Below are positions 1 through 11,605 of a DNA stretch of 22,981 nucleotides, piece after piece. Below the pieces are notes generated by a model. The model searched no databases, had not been told where the DNA came from, and saw only the letters and a list, made by a program, of their open reading frames with translations. Position 1 is the stretch's first letter, and each line of letters starts with the position of its first letter. A program made the translations under genes and the position numbers. The DNA is taken from NCBI GenBank assembly GCA_033064195.1, contig JARBJD010000691.1, positions 1-22,981 on the forward strand, written 5' to 3'. This stretch comes from Blattamonas nauphoetae (Eukaryota > Preaxostyla > Oxymonadida).

Positions 1-1
1 A

Positions 2-1185
2 TATCTCCACGCTAACCTTGTGCGCCCTCTCTTTCTCGTCATTTCTGAACGCGAGGCGGAAGATGTGACGTGGACAGCCACGTCGATTTCTTCGAGTGTG
101 ACAGACATCCCACTCTTCAAGATTGTCGACACATTCAACACGTTTCTCTCTCAAATCTCGTTCTTGTCACACACAAGCAGCCAACCACTCATCTCAATCA
201 CATCATCTGTCCAATCTGATCTATACATCGAAAACATTCGGATCGTGTCGTCCAGAAGCACAGCCTCTCACACCATCAAATCGACTCCACTTCTTCGATT
301 CTTGCTCTCAAACGACTTCAAGTCTCAGACTTCTCGATCACTCCCACCGGCCCCTCCTCTCCCCATCGCGGTGGTCTTCTTTCATCTCAGCAGACGATAC
401 CTCGAGCCTCCAGATTTCCAACATGGACGTTCAGAACGTCGTGTTCAACGCTGACGCATCACAACGAACACTCGGGACAGTTTATCTGAACCTCACATCG
501 ACAAATGACCTCCCCTTCCAACAGTCTCTTCTCGTCAACTTCCTCTTTCGGAATGTCTCTGCCACGCTCGGCACACAAATCGTGTTTGAAGCCTCAGACG
601 TCAAATCCAAGCTGAAGCAAAATGTCGTCGATTCTTCATTTGATTGGGACTCGAATGCCTTTGTCGGTTGTGACACCAAATCCGGCGAGTGCTTCTCTGT
701 CCTCGACCAGCTGCGCACCAACCCCTCTGGTATGTCCTTTCTGGGTTCACTGGCCTCGTCGCACTGGTTGTGTGTTTATGTATCTTATGTTTCCCGATTT
801 CTTTCATCGGAACTTTCTGCTGCCGTCAACACTTGGGTGACTCGGAAGACACCCTCAAACGAAGACGCTGCCTCAAGTGTTGTCTTCCTGATGGCGGTTT
901 GGGAGTGTCGGACGATTTTGCTTTGTGGGCTTTCCTTCCATCAAGTATGTTTACGAGACAGGGATCAGTATTGGGACAAAAGAAGATGATCAGTTTTGGG
1001 AAGACATCCGTTCCAAAGCCTCGAGTGCGGTTGATCGTGCAGACCACAGCGAGGCAGATGAGAATGAAAAGAGAGTGGAGCCTGATGGAGCAAACAAATC
1101 TGTGTTGGGGAGAAGAATTGTTGATGAGAGTGATTCGGAAGATATCCTCATCATCGATACCGATTCCGAGGACTCTAACTTTTAA
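2..1185 (+). CDS. Gene A: 3' part of a single-pass membrane protein with acidic tail, reading frame interrupted
   Basis: The coding signal is open from the window edge and ends at a TAA at 1183-1185, so the 5' part is missing. It moves through successive frames: roughly 2-345, then about 380-725, then about 735-920, then 925-1185. The first two stretches are Ser/Thr/Val-rich with alternating hydrophobic residues, resembling the beta-helix style of the large genes nearby. A hydrophobic stretch at about 735-810 (contains LVALVVCLCILCF) is a likely membrane helix, followed by Cys- and Arg-rich residues. The last part is a strongly acidic tail (DESDSED, DTDSEDS). The order fits an extracellular region, one helix and a cytosolic tail. 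The frame changes could be short introns or indels. I tried GT-AG pairs at each change and found none that restored the frame convincingly. The gene converges on B1 and lies outside the palindrome. No family is recognised. Confidence 0.55.
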
Positions 1186-1277
1186 TCTTATCTTATTGTT
1201 GTAGAGTGTACATTCATCGTTTGCTTTTCTCACAAAATATGTGTGGATCATCCAGAATAATCACTGCTCATTGTTTA

Positions 1278-2204
1278 TCAGAGAGGTATTTGTGATACAG
1301 TGGTTCAAGAAAATTAAAGTGAAGTGATGCAAAGAGCAGAATGACGTGATAGCTTTTTGCTGGAATCCCTCATCACAAATCAAGGTGTTTGCTCAATTCT
1401 TGATGAGAGACTGGTGAGATGGGAGGTGAATGACATGCGTGAGGAAGCATCGGCGCTTCCGATTGGCAAAGAATCGGCTGTTTCGTTGACCAAATGAGAA
1501 CTGGACCCCCTGTGTCGAGCAGAGAAATCAGATGTTTCGAGTCGTGAGAAACATGCCTCGAGAAGAGAAGCAAGACGGCTCAAAGAATGACAGAAATGAA
1601 GATTGAGTGAGGTCATAATCAAGAGAAGAGAAGCAATACGGAAAATGAAGAATCCCGACAACGAGTCGAGAGTGCACGACGATCCCTGAAATCACGCCGA
1701 ATGTGACATGAGAGTCCGAACTGGCGTACATCAATTGTTGTTGATGTCCGAGGAGGGCAGAAGAAGTGACGTGAGTGATGACGTGAGGGTGGCACGAGAT
1801 GCAGAGAACGCGGTGAAAGAAGACAGAAGAATCGAGTGATTCGTCGAAGAAAGATAGGCTGCATAAGTGTTCGGAGAGGGAGTTGTTGTTTTGGTGTGTG
1901 GATGAAGTGGGACAACGATGACATCAATCAAACGATCGGATGTCGCTTCTCTTTCCGAACACTCGACAGCTGTGACGTGGTTCAGGAAACTCTCCTGCGT
2001 GACGTGACAGCACATCCGAGTGATGACATGGCGGGTGCTGTGAGAATGATGATGGCTGGGCGAGATGGTTCGTCTGTCCGATTGTCGTCCAGTTTCTGTG
2101 ACGTGGTGATGCTTGTTATGTGAGAAAGAATGATCCATGTTGTGAGTGAAGGAGGAGATTGAAGCTGATGCATGTGTTTGTGTTGATTCGTGGTTTTTGT
2201 AGTC
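1278..2204. other. Non-coding 3' flank of B1 inside the left arm
   Basis: This stretch lies between the end of gene A and the stop codon of B1 and is conserved in the right arm at 20917-21840. It has only short open frames. One charged frame on the plus strand (about 1780-1900, Arg/Lys/Asp-rich) is partly preserved in both arms. The arms differ there by an indel that is not a multiple of three, so there is no sign of frame constraint. It contains six copies of TGACGTG in one orientation. I see no RNA gene. Confidence 0.6.
1342..2105 (+). promoter_or_regulatory. Cluster of six TGACGTG heptamers (left)
   Basis: TGACGTG occurs at 1342-1348, 1767-1773, 1779-1785, 1973-1979, 2000-2006 and 2099-2105, all in the same orientation. 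TGACGT is the core bound by many bZIP (CRE/ATF-type) factors in other eukaryotes. Here the cluster lies downstream of two convergent genes, so a regulatory role is only inferred. Five of the six copies are kept in the right arm. Confidence 0.35.
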
Positions 2205-5200
2205 TCATGAATAGCTGGCCTTGTTGACAAGTGGGACTGGCTTCAGAGAGAGTGGCTGGGAGGGTTGGTGGAGTGAAGGAGGATTCAGCATCTTTTCCAG
2301 TTCGGCCAATGTCGGTCTGTTTTCAGCCTCCAAATCCAGACACTGCTCGATCATCTCAACAAGCGACTCGGACGTGATCCTGTCCATCGGAGGAAGCTGC
2401 CCCGTTCCCAGCTGGCGTTGCGCATTCACTGCATCCAGCTCTCGAAAAGGAACCATTCCCGTCTCGATCTCCCAAAACAGAAGACCCAGACTGAACACCG
2501 CTGCTTGCTGGTGATCCACTTTCACTTCCCCGTTCGCCACTTCTGGTGCCTTCCATCGGTCGAATTCCTCTTCCCGTTTCGTCTGGTTTCCTCTGTCGGA
2601 AGCTTGGGGCTGCGGGTGTTGGTTGACTTGCAGACAGACAACACCCGCCGAGTCGAAAAACAACATGTGGGTTCAGACGCGTCAGCAGCTCAGCCGAAGG
2701 AGAGTGTTTGTGAACAGCGGTCAGAGCGGCCACCAGCTGAACACGCATCTGAGGACGGTTCAGCTGCTCGTCGGGTTGTGGGCCATGCAGTCGGTTGTAC
2801 AGAGTGTCTTTCGTTTGCGCAATGTGCACCTCTTTCCATCAGGTCCTCGAGCGATCACTGTGGTGTTTGTTTTCTTTTCGGCAAAGTCTTCCACTCGCTC
2901 TGATGGGAGGTCGGGAAGGCTGGAGTGTTTAGTATTGGGTGCATCCTCGGCTGTCTTGTTCGGTTCGGTCGGCGTGTCGAAGGAGAAGTGGTGGAGGCGA
3001 TCTGTCATCTCCATCGAAGGATCGTCGTTCTTGACAATGTCATCCATCGGCTGGTTGATTTCTCCCATTTCAGACAGCTTCGTCTTCTTCTGTTCTTTGT
3101 TCTTCTTTCGCTTCCGAAGCAGAACAAGAAGGATCAGGAAGAAGATGAGGAGGGCAGCGATTCCTGCAATCAGAGGGATCAGCCATTTCATCGCCGCCTT
3201 CGCTTGCGCTTTCGTTCATCCGACGCACTCAGTTTCACTCTCAACGATGATGTTCGGTCTGTCCCCAAACCATACGCCAGTCGACCATGCCATTCGTGCT
3301 CTCTTTTCAAATTCGGGAAATCCACTGTCTCGTTCAGCTCAACTGTCACCGACGTTTCTGTCCAGTCCATCCCAATCGAACTCAGATCCAGTGATTGCAC
3401 GGCACCTGTCTCAGCCATGTTCGCCTCCACCGAGAACACTTCTAGGTGCAGATCACACGGCATCAGCAGCGTTCCAACCAGCGTCAGCTTCATCATCTTC
3501 TTGGTTTTCGTGGATGTCGATTTCGCTGTGTCCAGAGTGGGGATGAACAGCGGAGCGGTGATCGGCTGCGAGTTCTTCGTCAGCGTGCAGTTCGACGAGT
3601 CCATCCACAGCGAAGGCAGGCCCGGACTTCCGTCTCCTCCATTTGGACTGTTGATGCTCACCCTTCCCTCATTCATGCACACAATGTTCCGATGCGCCGA
3701 CGGGAAGAACAGAGATTCGTCGTGTGTCTCTTCGAACGTGCTCGAGTGAATCTCAACACTCCCTCCATCCACACGAAACCCGCCTTCCGACAGATCTGTC
3801 AAACGACTTCCTTCCACTGTGCATGTGCATCCAGTCAGCTCAATCACTCCACCTGTCCAGTGGCAGAGGGCTTCCACTTTGCTCGCATTCGAAACATCGA
3901 AGTTGGGTTGTGGTGTCTGAACTCGCTCAACAACAACTGTTCGGAGAGTGAGCGAGGGAAGCGATGTTGCGTTGATGATGCTCGTTGCTGAGCAATCCGA
4001 GATTGTGACATGTTCGAGCGTGGCTTCTGTCAAAGACGAGAGCACAATCGGTATCGTCGAGAATGTGAGCGAAGAGAGTGAAATCGTGTGAAGTTTCAGT
4101 GTTCCCTTCGTCATCCAAACCAGCCTCGTTCCGATCGCTTTCGAGCTTTTGAAAGAGCAAGACGTCACATCCAGAGTCCCACTCGACAAATGAAGGATCG
4201 ACGATTCCGAGTCCAATGTGCTCGAGCTCACATCCACACAAACATGCCGAAATGTCACTGGCTTCGGATAGTCTGCCATGTTCTGAACAATTCGGCTTCG
4301 CCCTCCATCCACAACGTCCCCACATTCGAGTTCAGTCCTTCGATTGTCAATCCCTCAGTCTCAATCATCAACTCTCCACCCATCAGACACGATCCACGCA
4401 CACTGAAAGATCTTTCACCACTTTCAGAAGCACTTCCAGCGATTGTTTCGCACGGCACAGACTCATTTCCACACAGACGATGATCAATCCCCGAAGACGA
4501 GCTCACAACCAGAGACGCTCCACGCGGATACAGAACGAAGATCAACGAGAACGGTTCGTGCTCATCCGAATCCACCATCACACCACTTCGGGGCGACGAG
4601 AGAGAAGGCCCTCCCACGACGAGTGCGTCTTCGTCGCAGTGTTCAGCCCTTTCAGCACAATCCAATTCACTGTCGAGCCACAAAACAATCCTCGAATGTC
4701 GAGTCAGTCACTTTCATTTCAGTTGTTTCGGAGATGTTCGCCTCAATCACACTTCCCAACCCTGTCGAGCGAGAAATCGACGTGAAATGGCATCCATCCA
4801 CCACAACATCACTCCACAACTCGATCAGAGCATTGCCCGAAAGAGACGCAGAAGAGATATTCACGTTCGTCAGGGGAGAGAGGAGCAGCGGAGTTGATCA
4901 GCTGGGACGAGAACACATTCGTTGGATCGGATGACACGAAGGAGACTGTTGTTAAGGTGAGAGAGCCTTCAGTGGTGATGAACAAACACGACGACGACAG
5001 TTCTGAGGGAAGAGAGACGACGAGTGTTGAGACTTCAACATTCACATTGACCGTCTGGACTTCGAAGTGTGAATCTTCTCCAACGACAAGTTGTGACGTC
5101 GCTGTTCTTCCAGAAAGGACGGTTGAGGATGAGAAGTCGATTGTTGTGTTGATCTCAACTCGCACCTGAACAACCACAGTCGACGATCCAGACGAGGGAA

Positions 5201-8200
5201 GCTTCGCGAGGGCAGAAGGAAGAGTGGGACACCAAACTGACTGATATCCACACTTCGCAATGTCATACCCGCTCTCGTCAACTCCAACTGGGCCAATGTG
5301 CTCTGTCAGATAGAACAGAAGCGACGCTGACAATCCAATCTCTGCATGTTCGTCTTCTGTCCACAGCCATTCAGTTTCCACATCCTTTCCTTCAAACGAT
5401 CCAGAGAAGCGAGAATCACCAACGCCAATCCACGACGACAAGTTGAATCCAGTCAAGAACAAGAAATGCCGGTTTGAGTTGGAGGGTTTGCTCGGAGATG
5501 ACGCGAAGTGCAGATTGGTGAGAGTGAACGAAGCCACAGTGGAGGAGAGAGAGGTTGGGAACGAGATGAAGAAGCCATCCCCCTTTCCATTCGACACACT
5601 CACATCATCCATCCACACATCATCCACTTCAAGCTTCATGTCTCCATCCAGCGCGGAGTGAAGACAGCTTCCACTTCCTTCCGAACGGTGGATGTTCGAA
5701 AAAGAGCTCGACTTCAGGTTCAGTTCTCCATTCTGATGATCGATGAGGGGAGAGTTTGAGAGTGTGAAAGAAGTGAATGAGCACGACGTGACAGTAACAA
5801 CACCAGATTCAGAGATGGAAATGAGTGTTGATGGGAAAGGACTTGATGAAGGGCTGATCGCGAGATGAGCGAGGGAGAGTTCGTTCGAAGGAGCAGAGAA
5901 TCGGCCAGTTGAGGTCACAGAGAGTTGTTTCAATGGAGACGACGATCCAGTGAGCGTCAGAGCAGGCAAGCTGGAGGTCAGAGTGAAGTCAAGAGTCGAT
6001 GAGTCGGTCACAGTCAGAGTGTTCGATGGAGATGATGACAGATGAGAAAATGACGTCGAGAGTGTTTTGCATGGCGTCGACGATTCTCCACATCCAATCT
6101 CTTCCGATCCCAAAGAACTGCTCGTGAAGATCGATCCACTTGAATGATCAATCAGATAAACAAGAAGAGTCGACGATGCCAGTGACGATCCAGAAGGCGA
6201 ATTGTCCACTCCCCAAACTTTCGAAGAGTCGCCTGGCTGCGTCAGTCCAGATGTTGTCGTTTCCCAGTTCGAGGGAACAATCAGTTTCGATAACTCACTT
6301 CCAGAAACATAAACCCAATCTCCCTTCTTTCCAACTCCACACGAACACGAACTGAACGACGCGCTGACCACAAGCGACGAGGATGGCGTGTTTCGAGTAC
6401 AAGTCACAGAAATCGCTCCTCCATTCAACGACGAACTGCATGACACAAATGTTGTGTGAGTAATCCACAAGCTCCCTCCTGCAATCGACACACCAAGTGC
6501 TCCTCCATTCTCTGCGCTTGTCCATCCTTTAAAACTAACGTCTTTGTCCTCTTCTCCGATTTTCAGACTGTGTCCAACAGAAAGAGTGATTGACACACTT
6601 CGAGTTCCTGAATTGCAGGATATTGGAGCATCTTCACATTTCAGTGATGATGACACAATCGAAGTCGATCCACTTCCTGCAAGAAGGCAAGACGGTCGTG
6701 TGAATGTCAACATCGATCCACCAAGTTCCACAGATCCTCCATTCAACGACACCAAATTCGTCAAGTCAGATGAGAGGAGTGAGGTTGAGTCTGTCACTGC
6801 CAGAACTGCATCAGATGTCACAGAGATCGGAGATGTCGACGAACACAGCGTGGAAAGCGAGCCCATCAAAGTGGTTCGTCCTCCAGTCAGACCCAGAAGA
6901 GCAGACGCTCGAGCTGTCGATGAGTGAGTGAGAGCGAACTCATTCACAACCAACGATCCACCCGAAACAGACAGCATCGGCATCGAAGGTGATGGTCGAT
7001 TCACGGAAAGACTTGGCAGGAATTCAACATTTCCTCCATCCACTGAACAGACAGGGAGAACGAAGTCGGACGAGCTCACTCCGAATGTGCACGAGGAGAC
7101 CACAACCTTTCCGACACTCACTGAAAGAGCAGATGATGTCCGAGTTCCAACACTACCAGTCACAATGTTCAGCGTCGACAATGTCAGAACAGTGTCTGCA
7201 TCTTTCACCTCAAATCCTCCACTCCCTGAGAGTGTCAGCTGCCTCGAAATGACTCCATGCAGTTTCCACGTTGAACCGACTGATGTCAACAGAGATGTCT
7301 GTGCAAATGCCGAGTCGACCAAAACGACACCATTCTTCATTTTGTCCATTCCGTGCGACAGCGATGAGCACGGAAGCACATCCTCCCCACATCGGCCATC
7401 ATCTTCTCCATCCGAGTGGACATGAAGATTTCCGGACTGGAATCCGAACCAGAGGAAGAGCAGAGAGTATCCATCTTTAGCCCCCTCCTTCCCCCAAAAT
7501 GCCTCTTTTTCAGCTTCAGTGAACAGCCTGTCAGTTGGTCGGGTTGGTTTCAGAACTGAAATGGTATTTTGGGCAATGAATGCTGGCAAGTCTGAACATT
7601 GAAGCAACACCAGATGGCCGTGGTCAATGAGAGTGCAGCTCTCAAAGTTTGTCGACCCTCCCATTTTCAATTCGCCTGTTCCACTGATCGTGACTTCGAC
7701 GATTCCGGATGCTGAAGTTGCTGAGCAGGAGACGAACGAAGTGTCGAGAATTGAAATGGTTTGTCCTGTCCCGATTGTTCCAGACAAGACTTTTGATGAT
7801 GAGGACGAGCTGAATCCGGAAATAGCGCAGGAAGTGATCCACAACGATCCAGTGCCAGATACTGCGAAGAGGGACAACGAGAAAGGACTTGATGAAGGGC
7901 TGATCGCGAGATGAGCGAGGGAGAGTTCGTTCGAAGGAGCAGAGAATCGGCCAGTTGAGGTCACAGAGAGTTGTTTCAATGGAGACGACGATCCAGTGAT
8001 CGTCAGGGCAGTGAATGTTGATGTCAGAGCGAAGTCAAGAGTCGATGAGTCGGTCACAGTCAGAGTGTTCGATGGAGCTGATGACAGATGAGAGAATGAC
8101 GTCGAGAGTGTTTTGCATGGCGTCGACGATTCTCCACATCCAATCTCTTCCGATCCCAAAGAACTGCTCGTGAAGATCGATCCACTTGAATGATCAATCA

Positions 8201-11200
8201 GATAAACAAGAAGCGTCGACGATGCCAGTGACGATCCAGAAGGCGAACTGTCCACTCCCCAAAGTTTCGAAGAGTCAGTTGGCTGCGTCAATCCAGATGT
8301 TGTCGTTTCCCAGTTCGAGGGAACAATCAGTTTCGATAACTCACTTCCAGAAACATAAACCCAATCTCCATTCTGTCCAACTCCACACGAACACGAGCTG
8401 AATGACGCTTTCATCACAAGAGATGATGATGGTGTGTTTGCATCAGATTCAACGGCAATCCCTCCTCCATTCTTCGATGATCCGCACGACACAAACGACG
8501 ATCCAGACACCACCAGAGACGATGAGGAGCTCAGTGATCCACTCACAACTGCTCCAGACTCTGACGAGCTGAATCCAGTGAATGTGCATTTCGTCACAGA
8601 CAATGATCCTCCATTCAGTGAGATCAATGACGACGAGAACAATGACACAGTTGTTGTGAACGAGAGAGTGTTCAGAGAGAGCGTGCCTGAAGAAACAGAA
8701 AACCTTCCCTGAGCCTCAACGGTGATCGTCTGAGGCGATTCTGAGGCTGATTCGAAGCTCACAGTTTGAGATGTTTCGAAGGAGAATGATTCACTCAGAG
8801 TTGCTCCAGACTCGAAGGAGAGAACGAGAGAGGAAGATCCAGATGTCTTCACATGATTCAAAGCTTTCTGGATCGACACACATCCAACTCCAAAGTGTCC
8901 ACAGTGCTTAATATCAACGGCATACGATCCTCCAACAATCGCCGTGTTCGAGATCGGAACAAGGTACACCAGCAGCGACGATTTCACAGTGCTGTTCGAG
9001 TCCTCACCCCACATGTCCTCTCCTTCCGATCCACTCACCGCTGGGAAGGTGTTTGATGTCACAACTGTCTCAAAGTACTTCCCAGAAAGGAACAGGTTCG
9101 GTCCTTTCGTGGCTGTGTTCTTTGCGATGTCTGTTCCGAAAGAAGCGCCACTCAAATCCAGCGTCCAAGCTGTCTGACTCGTTGTTGAGTCCAATTCCAC
9201 AAACAATCCGCCTCCAACCCCATCCGACGAGCATTCCGAGAAGTGAGTGGATACGATCCTGAGTGATCCTGTGTCAATCAGCTTCACGTTCAGTGCGCCT
9301 CCATCTCCAACAGACGAACACGACGAGAACGAGTCTGAGCCTCCCTCTTCCCCAATCGACACGGATTGACCAGTCGTGATGGTCGAGCAAATGCAAGACC
9401 CACTTCCATCAGACGAGATCGATGAGAACGAGCTGTTCGTCAGCGTCAGAGAGCGGGTGAGAGAGGAGAAGAGGAAAAGGACGGTTGTGTCGGTGAACGA
9501 AAGCGACGAGCAGTCAACTCCAGTCAAACTCAGAGTTCCAGCTGACACTGAGAACACAGCTTTCGACAGCTTCACGTTCGTCTCCACTGTCGAAATCGAA
9601 CTGTCACTCACCAAAACTGTCCCTTCCGCACTCAGCGTGATCAGGTGCGACGAAGCGGATGGAACGAACTGGATTTTCGATGCTGTCAGCTGTCCTGTCG
9701 TGATGGTGAAGAGTGTCTCAGACGATCCTCCATCAATCATCGTCGTCTTCGTCTTCCCACTTCCCTCCACAACCAACGTCTGGTTCTTCATCGCCAATTT
9801 CGTTTCGCGATATTCGCCCTCGTCCATCGCAATCTTCCCAACATACCACGGCCCCAGTCTGTTCCCAATCACGTCTGTCATCGTCTTGCACTGACTCTCA
9901 GGCACCCAGCAGAACAGCTTGTCCTCCCCCGTCGCATTCGACACATGAATCACCGGATTTGTCACGATCCAATCCGAGATCTTCTTCATTGCGACGCTGA
10001 GAGATGGCTGACCAGAGGCTGTCCAACAGTTCTCAAAGATGTCTTTGCTTGTATACAGACATTGTCCGTTGAGAGTGAGATCGCTGCCTCCTGTGATCCG
10101 TTCAGTCATTTCCTTGTTTCCTTCGAAAAAGCAGTCTTCGAATTTGAAAGAGCCTTGTGTTTGATTTACGGTGGAACCAACGACGAGTGGAGAGTTCTGG
10201 TTGGTTGTACAGCTGGCAACTCGAATATTCTTGATGACTGATGTTCCAGCATGATTGTCGAGAGCCAATGCAGAATTCCCGTCCGCATGAAGATTGAGGA
10301 AGGACACACTGTCCATCGAGAGTGTTCCTTCAGCGTAGTTAATTCTTCCACCAGCCTCGGCCATATCGATTGTACAGTCTTTGAGGACAGTGTTTGTGAT
10401 CGAGGGATTTTTGAGATAGAACAGGAAGAAGCAGGCACATTGATAAGCACCGGAGTTTGCTTCAAAATGACAATCTTTAAGTTCGGCTTTAATAATAAGT
10501 TTTTTTGAGTTGTGTCGAACGGTGATGCCACTTCCAGTGTGAGCATAGCAGGAAACAAATGTTGTGCCGGAAATATCAACACTGACAGCGTTTTCCGAAG
10601 TCGACTCAAAAGCAATCCCTCCGCCATAAGTGTTCCTTTGGGATGGCTCTGCTCGGCATCCTTCGAATCTGCAGTTGGAGACAGATAATGACGATGTTGA
10701 GACGTGAGAAATTCCTGCACCATGCGTGGTGGACTTGCATCCAAGGAAGAGGCAGTCGGAGAACGAGGTTTGGAGGGTGATGCTTGTGACTTGGGTTGTG
10801 GTGTATGTTGTGGTGTATGCGTTGAGTTCGGAATGGAAATTGCGAGAGAATGTGGTGTTGGCGGCGTGGATCAAATTGTGGTTGTTCATATCCCGGCTGA
10901 GGCTTCCATAGAGGTCGTTCTCCACTTCACGCACGTCACAGCCAACAATCGACGTGCTCTGAAAAGTGCGATGGAGAGGCTGAAGGAAGGCGCTGTGTGT
11001 TTGGGAAACATTCAAAAATTGGCTGAACGAGAGGTCGAGCTGCTCAAAGGCTGTTCCTGTCAGACTTGTTCGTTCGGTCGTTCGCCAGTCCTGGAATATG
11101 CTCCCCGACAGCACAAAATGACACGTTTCCGAGGGGCTGTGAACAAGTCCATGAGAGGTCATTCCAATCGGGAGAGTGAACTTGCTCGAAATGGCTGAGA

Positions 11201-11605
11201 GCCACCCGTCAGATTCGAAAACTGCAGATGACCGCAGTCGTCCACAACGCAGTTTGAGAGCGAACAAAACGTGTCTGTTGTTCCTTGACAGATTTTACTG
11301 TTCCTTCCATCAAACGAGAGGCTTTCCAGGGAGAGCGTTGTGTTTTCGATGCCAAAGAGGAAATCGTTTGGGCGTTCTCGTAGAAATGACAGTGTATTGC
11401 TGTGTTCTGCTCCACATACACGCATATTCATCGAGTGGAGGTTTGTGGTATCCAACATGCATGTTCTCGCGTTGTCGAGGGTGAGTGAAACATCCATTGT
11501 TTTGGCATTCGGATTTTTGGACGTCCGAAGGAGAGTGGAGAATAATGCTGGCTCGGAGGTTTGAACCACACAATGGAGAAGGTGGACAACCCAAAAAAGA
11601 ATCAT
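2205..11605 (-). CDS. Gene B1: giant beta-helix surface protein with membrane helix and pseudokinase tail (left copy)
   Basis: The start ATG at 11603-11605 opens a clear signal peptide (MILFWVVHLLHCVVQT), and TGA at 2205-2207 ends the gene. The longest unbroken stretch, 4809-11267, gives about 2150 residues. Order: signal peptide; cysteine-containing N-terminal region with GGGI and SSF.DC.F motifs typical of right-handed beta-helices; seven Ser/Thr-rich modules, each opened by a CG...PC-type header after an SLLVYL-like strand; a membrane helix at about 3125-3190; a Lys/Arg stretch then acidic linker; and a kinase C-lobe remnant at about 2290-2830. Likely role is a cell-surface or adhesion protein (inference). 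Compared with B2 the frame is shifted by small indels near 11227, 4873-4876, 4682-4685, 4607-4610, 4301-4303, 3210-3212, 2829-2832 and 2656-2660, many in homopolymers. No substitution-type stop was seen. It is either a young pseudogene or an uncorrected sequence. Confidence 0.85.
2289..2830 (-). other. Kinase C-lobe remnant (pseudokinase) of B1
   Basis: Read on the minus strand, a hinge-like TLYNRLHG is followed by an alpha-E-like helix (QLVAALTAVHKH). The position of the catalytic loop reads LTRLNPHVVFDSAG, so HRD is absent and no DFG follows. After this come KAPEV (subdomain VIII), FSLGLLFWEIETGMVPF (subdomain IX) and NRPTLAELEKML (subdomain XI). No glycine loop or VAIK lysine is visible between the membrane helix and this part, so the N-lobe seems missing or unrecognisable. 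This fits a Ser/Thr- or Tyr-kinase-derived, catalytically dead cytosolic tail. Confidence 0.8.
3125..3190 (-). other. Transmembrane helix of B1
   Basis: The residues MKWLIPLIAGIAALL, continuing into a run of Phe, Leu and Ile, form about 22 hydrophobic residues. They are followed directly by RKRKKNKEQKK, a positive-inside stop-transfer signal. This orients the large N-terminal part outside the cell and the kinase remnant inside. In this copy the helix-to-basic-tail junction is in frame; in B2 it is not. Confidence 0.9.
5802..7033 (-). repeat. Extra segment of about 1.23 kb present only in B1
   Basis: Immediately inside both ends the two arms align: left 7034-7039 (CSVDGG) matches right 17301-17313 (CSVEGG), and left 5796-5801 (VVTVTS) matches right about 17314. 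B2 joins these directly. The segment is in frame (about 410 residues) and includes a whole additional CG...PC header module. Either B1 gained it by in-gene recombination or B2 lost it. Confidence 0.85.
5834..6393 (-). repeat. Direct repeat, module copy 2 in B1
   Basis: This is a near-identical copy of 7881-8440 at a constant offset of 2047 bp. It encodes the block running from SFSSCSCG through SNWETTTSG and CGESSTPCKTL to LAISPSSSPF. Differences are scattered substitutions. The copy lies within the left-only segment. Confidence 0.9.
7881..8440 (-). repeat. Direct repeat, module copy 1 in B1
   Basis: This is the partner of 5834-6393. Its counterpart in B2 is the single copy at about 15905-16467. 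Both B1 copies share the same first bases (GAAAGGACTTGATGAAGGGC) and lose similarity near the same codons, which marks the module boundary. Confidence 0.9.

Noticed and set aside
9376-9894. Long open frames antisense to the giant genes (here and at 14398-14970, 17947-18477, 18182-19033 among others)
   Set aside because: They mirror each other across the arms and arise because Ser codons such as TCG and TCC read as open codons on the other strand. They have no domain-like pattern, while the sense frames do.
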